Shown here piece by piece: positions 5,403 through 5,410 of a stretch of 5,410 nt of DNA. The notes under the pieces were generated by a model. That model had not been told where the DNA came from. It made no database searches and saw only the letters and a list, made by a program, of their open reading frames with translations. Both the position numbers and the translations under genes were made by a program. Within the stretch, counting starts at the first letter, position 1. Every line of letters starts with the position of its first letter. The DNA comes from Proteobacteria bacterium UBA4575 (lineage in GTDB: Bacteria; Pseudomonadota; Gammaproteobacteria; UBA4575), in contig DGKH01000035.1 of assembly GCA_002386945.1 (NCBI GenBank), forward strand, positions 8,171 to 13,580. Direction: 5' to 3'.

Positions 5403-5410
5403 CGGAATTC

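Overview
The window looks like a chromosomal segment of a gammaproteobacterium of moderate GC content. The evidence is the gene types, the Shine-Dalgarno (SD)-led starts, the arginine tRNAs with encoded CCA ends of gammaproteobacterial type, and the DUF2237 protein. I cannot name the genus. There is no integrase, transposase, CRISPR array or phage gene, so this reads as ordinary chromosome with one architecturally striking gene.

Layout: (1) 1-512, minus: the N-terminal 170 residues of a GT8-like glycosyltransferase-fold protein whose 3' part lies beyond the left edge. (2) 513-894: a divergent intergenic region of 382 nt with weak promoter candidates and a possible 13-codon leader ORF. (3) 895-3480, plus: an 861-residue membrane protein joining three modules: a DPM1-type GT2 polyprenyl-phosphate sugar synthase, a GtrA four-helix membrane domain, and an ArnT/PMT-type GT-C glycosyltransferase with a C-terminal soluble tail. 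(4) 3481-3517: a convergent junction with a hairpin lacking a T-tract. (5) 4911-3510, minus: a compact three-gene unit, DUF2237 protein, then spermidine-synthase-like methyltransferase-fold protein, then a 79-residue hypothetical, with a 5-nt gap followed by a 1-nt TAATG overlap. (6) 5376-5081, minus: two arginine tRNA genes, anticodons ACG then UCG, identical at 69 of 77 positions, with a stable-RNA-like promoter element at the right edge.

How the genes may work together: the fusion gene alone encodes modules for three consecutive steps of a lipid-linked glycosylation pathway. These are loading a sugar onto polyprenyl phosphate in the cytoplasm, moving it across the inner membrane, and transferring it to an acceptor on the periplasmic side. 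The same steps are split among ArnC, ArnE/ArnF and ArnT in aminoarabinose modification of lipid A, and start with GtrB and GtrA in O-antigen glucosylation. The sugar and acceptor cannot be read from the sequence. The divergent GT8-like gene may belong to the same envelope-glycan theme, but this is inference from position. The minus-strand three-gene unit appears unrelated to glycosylation and has no assigned pathway.
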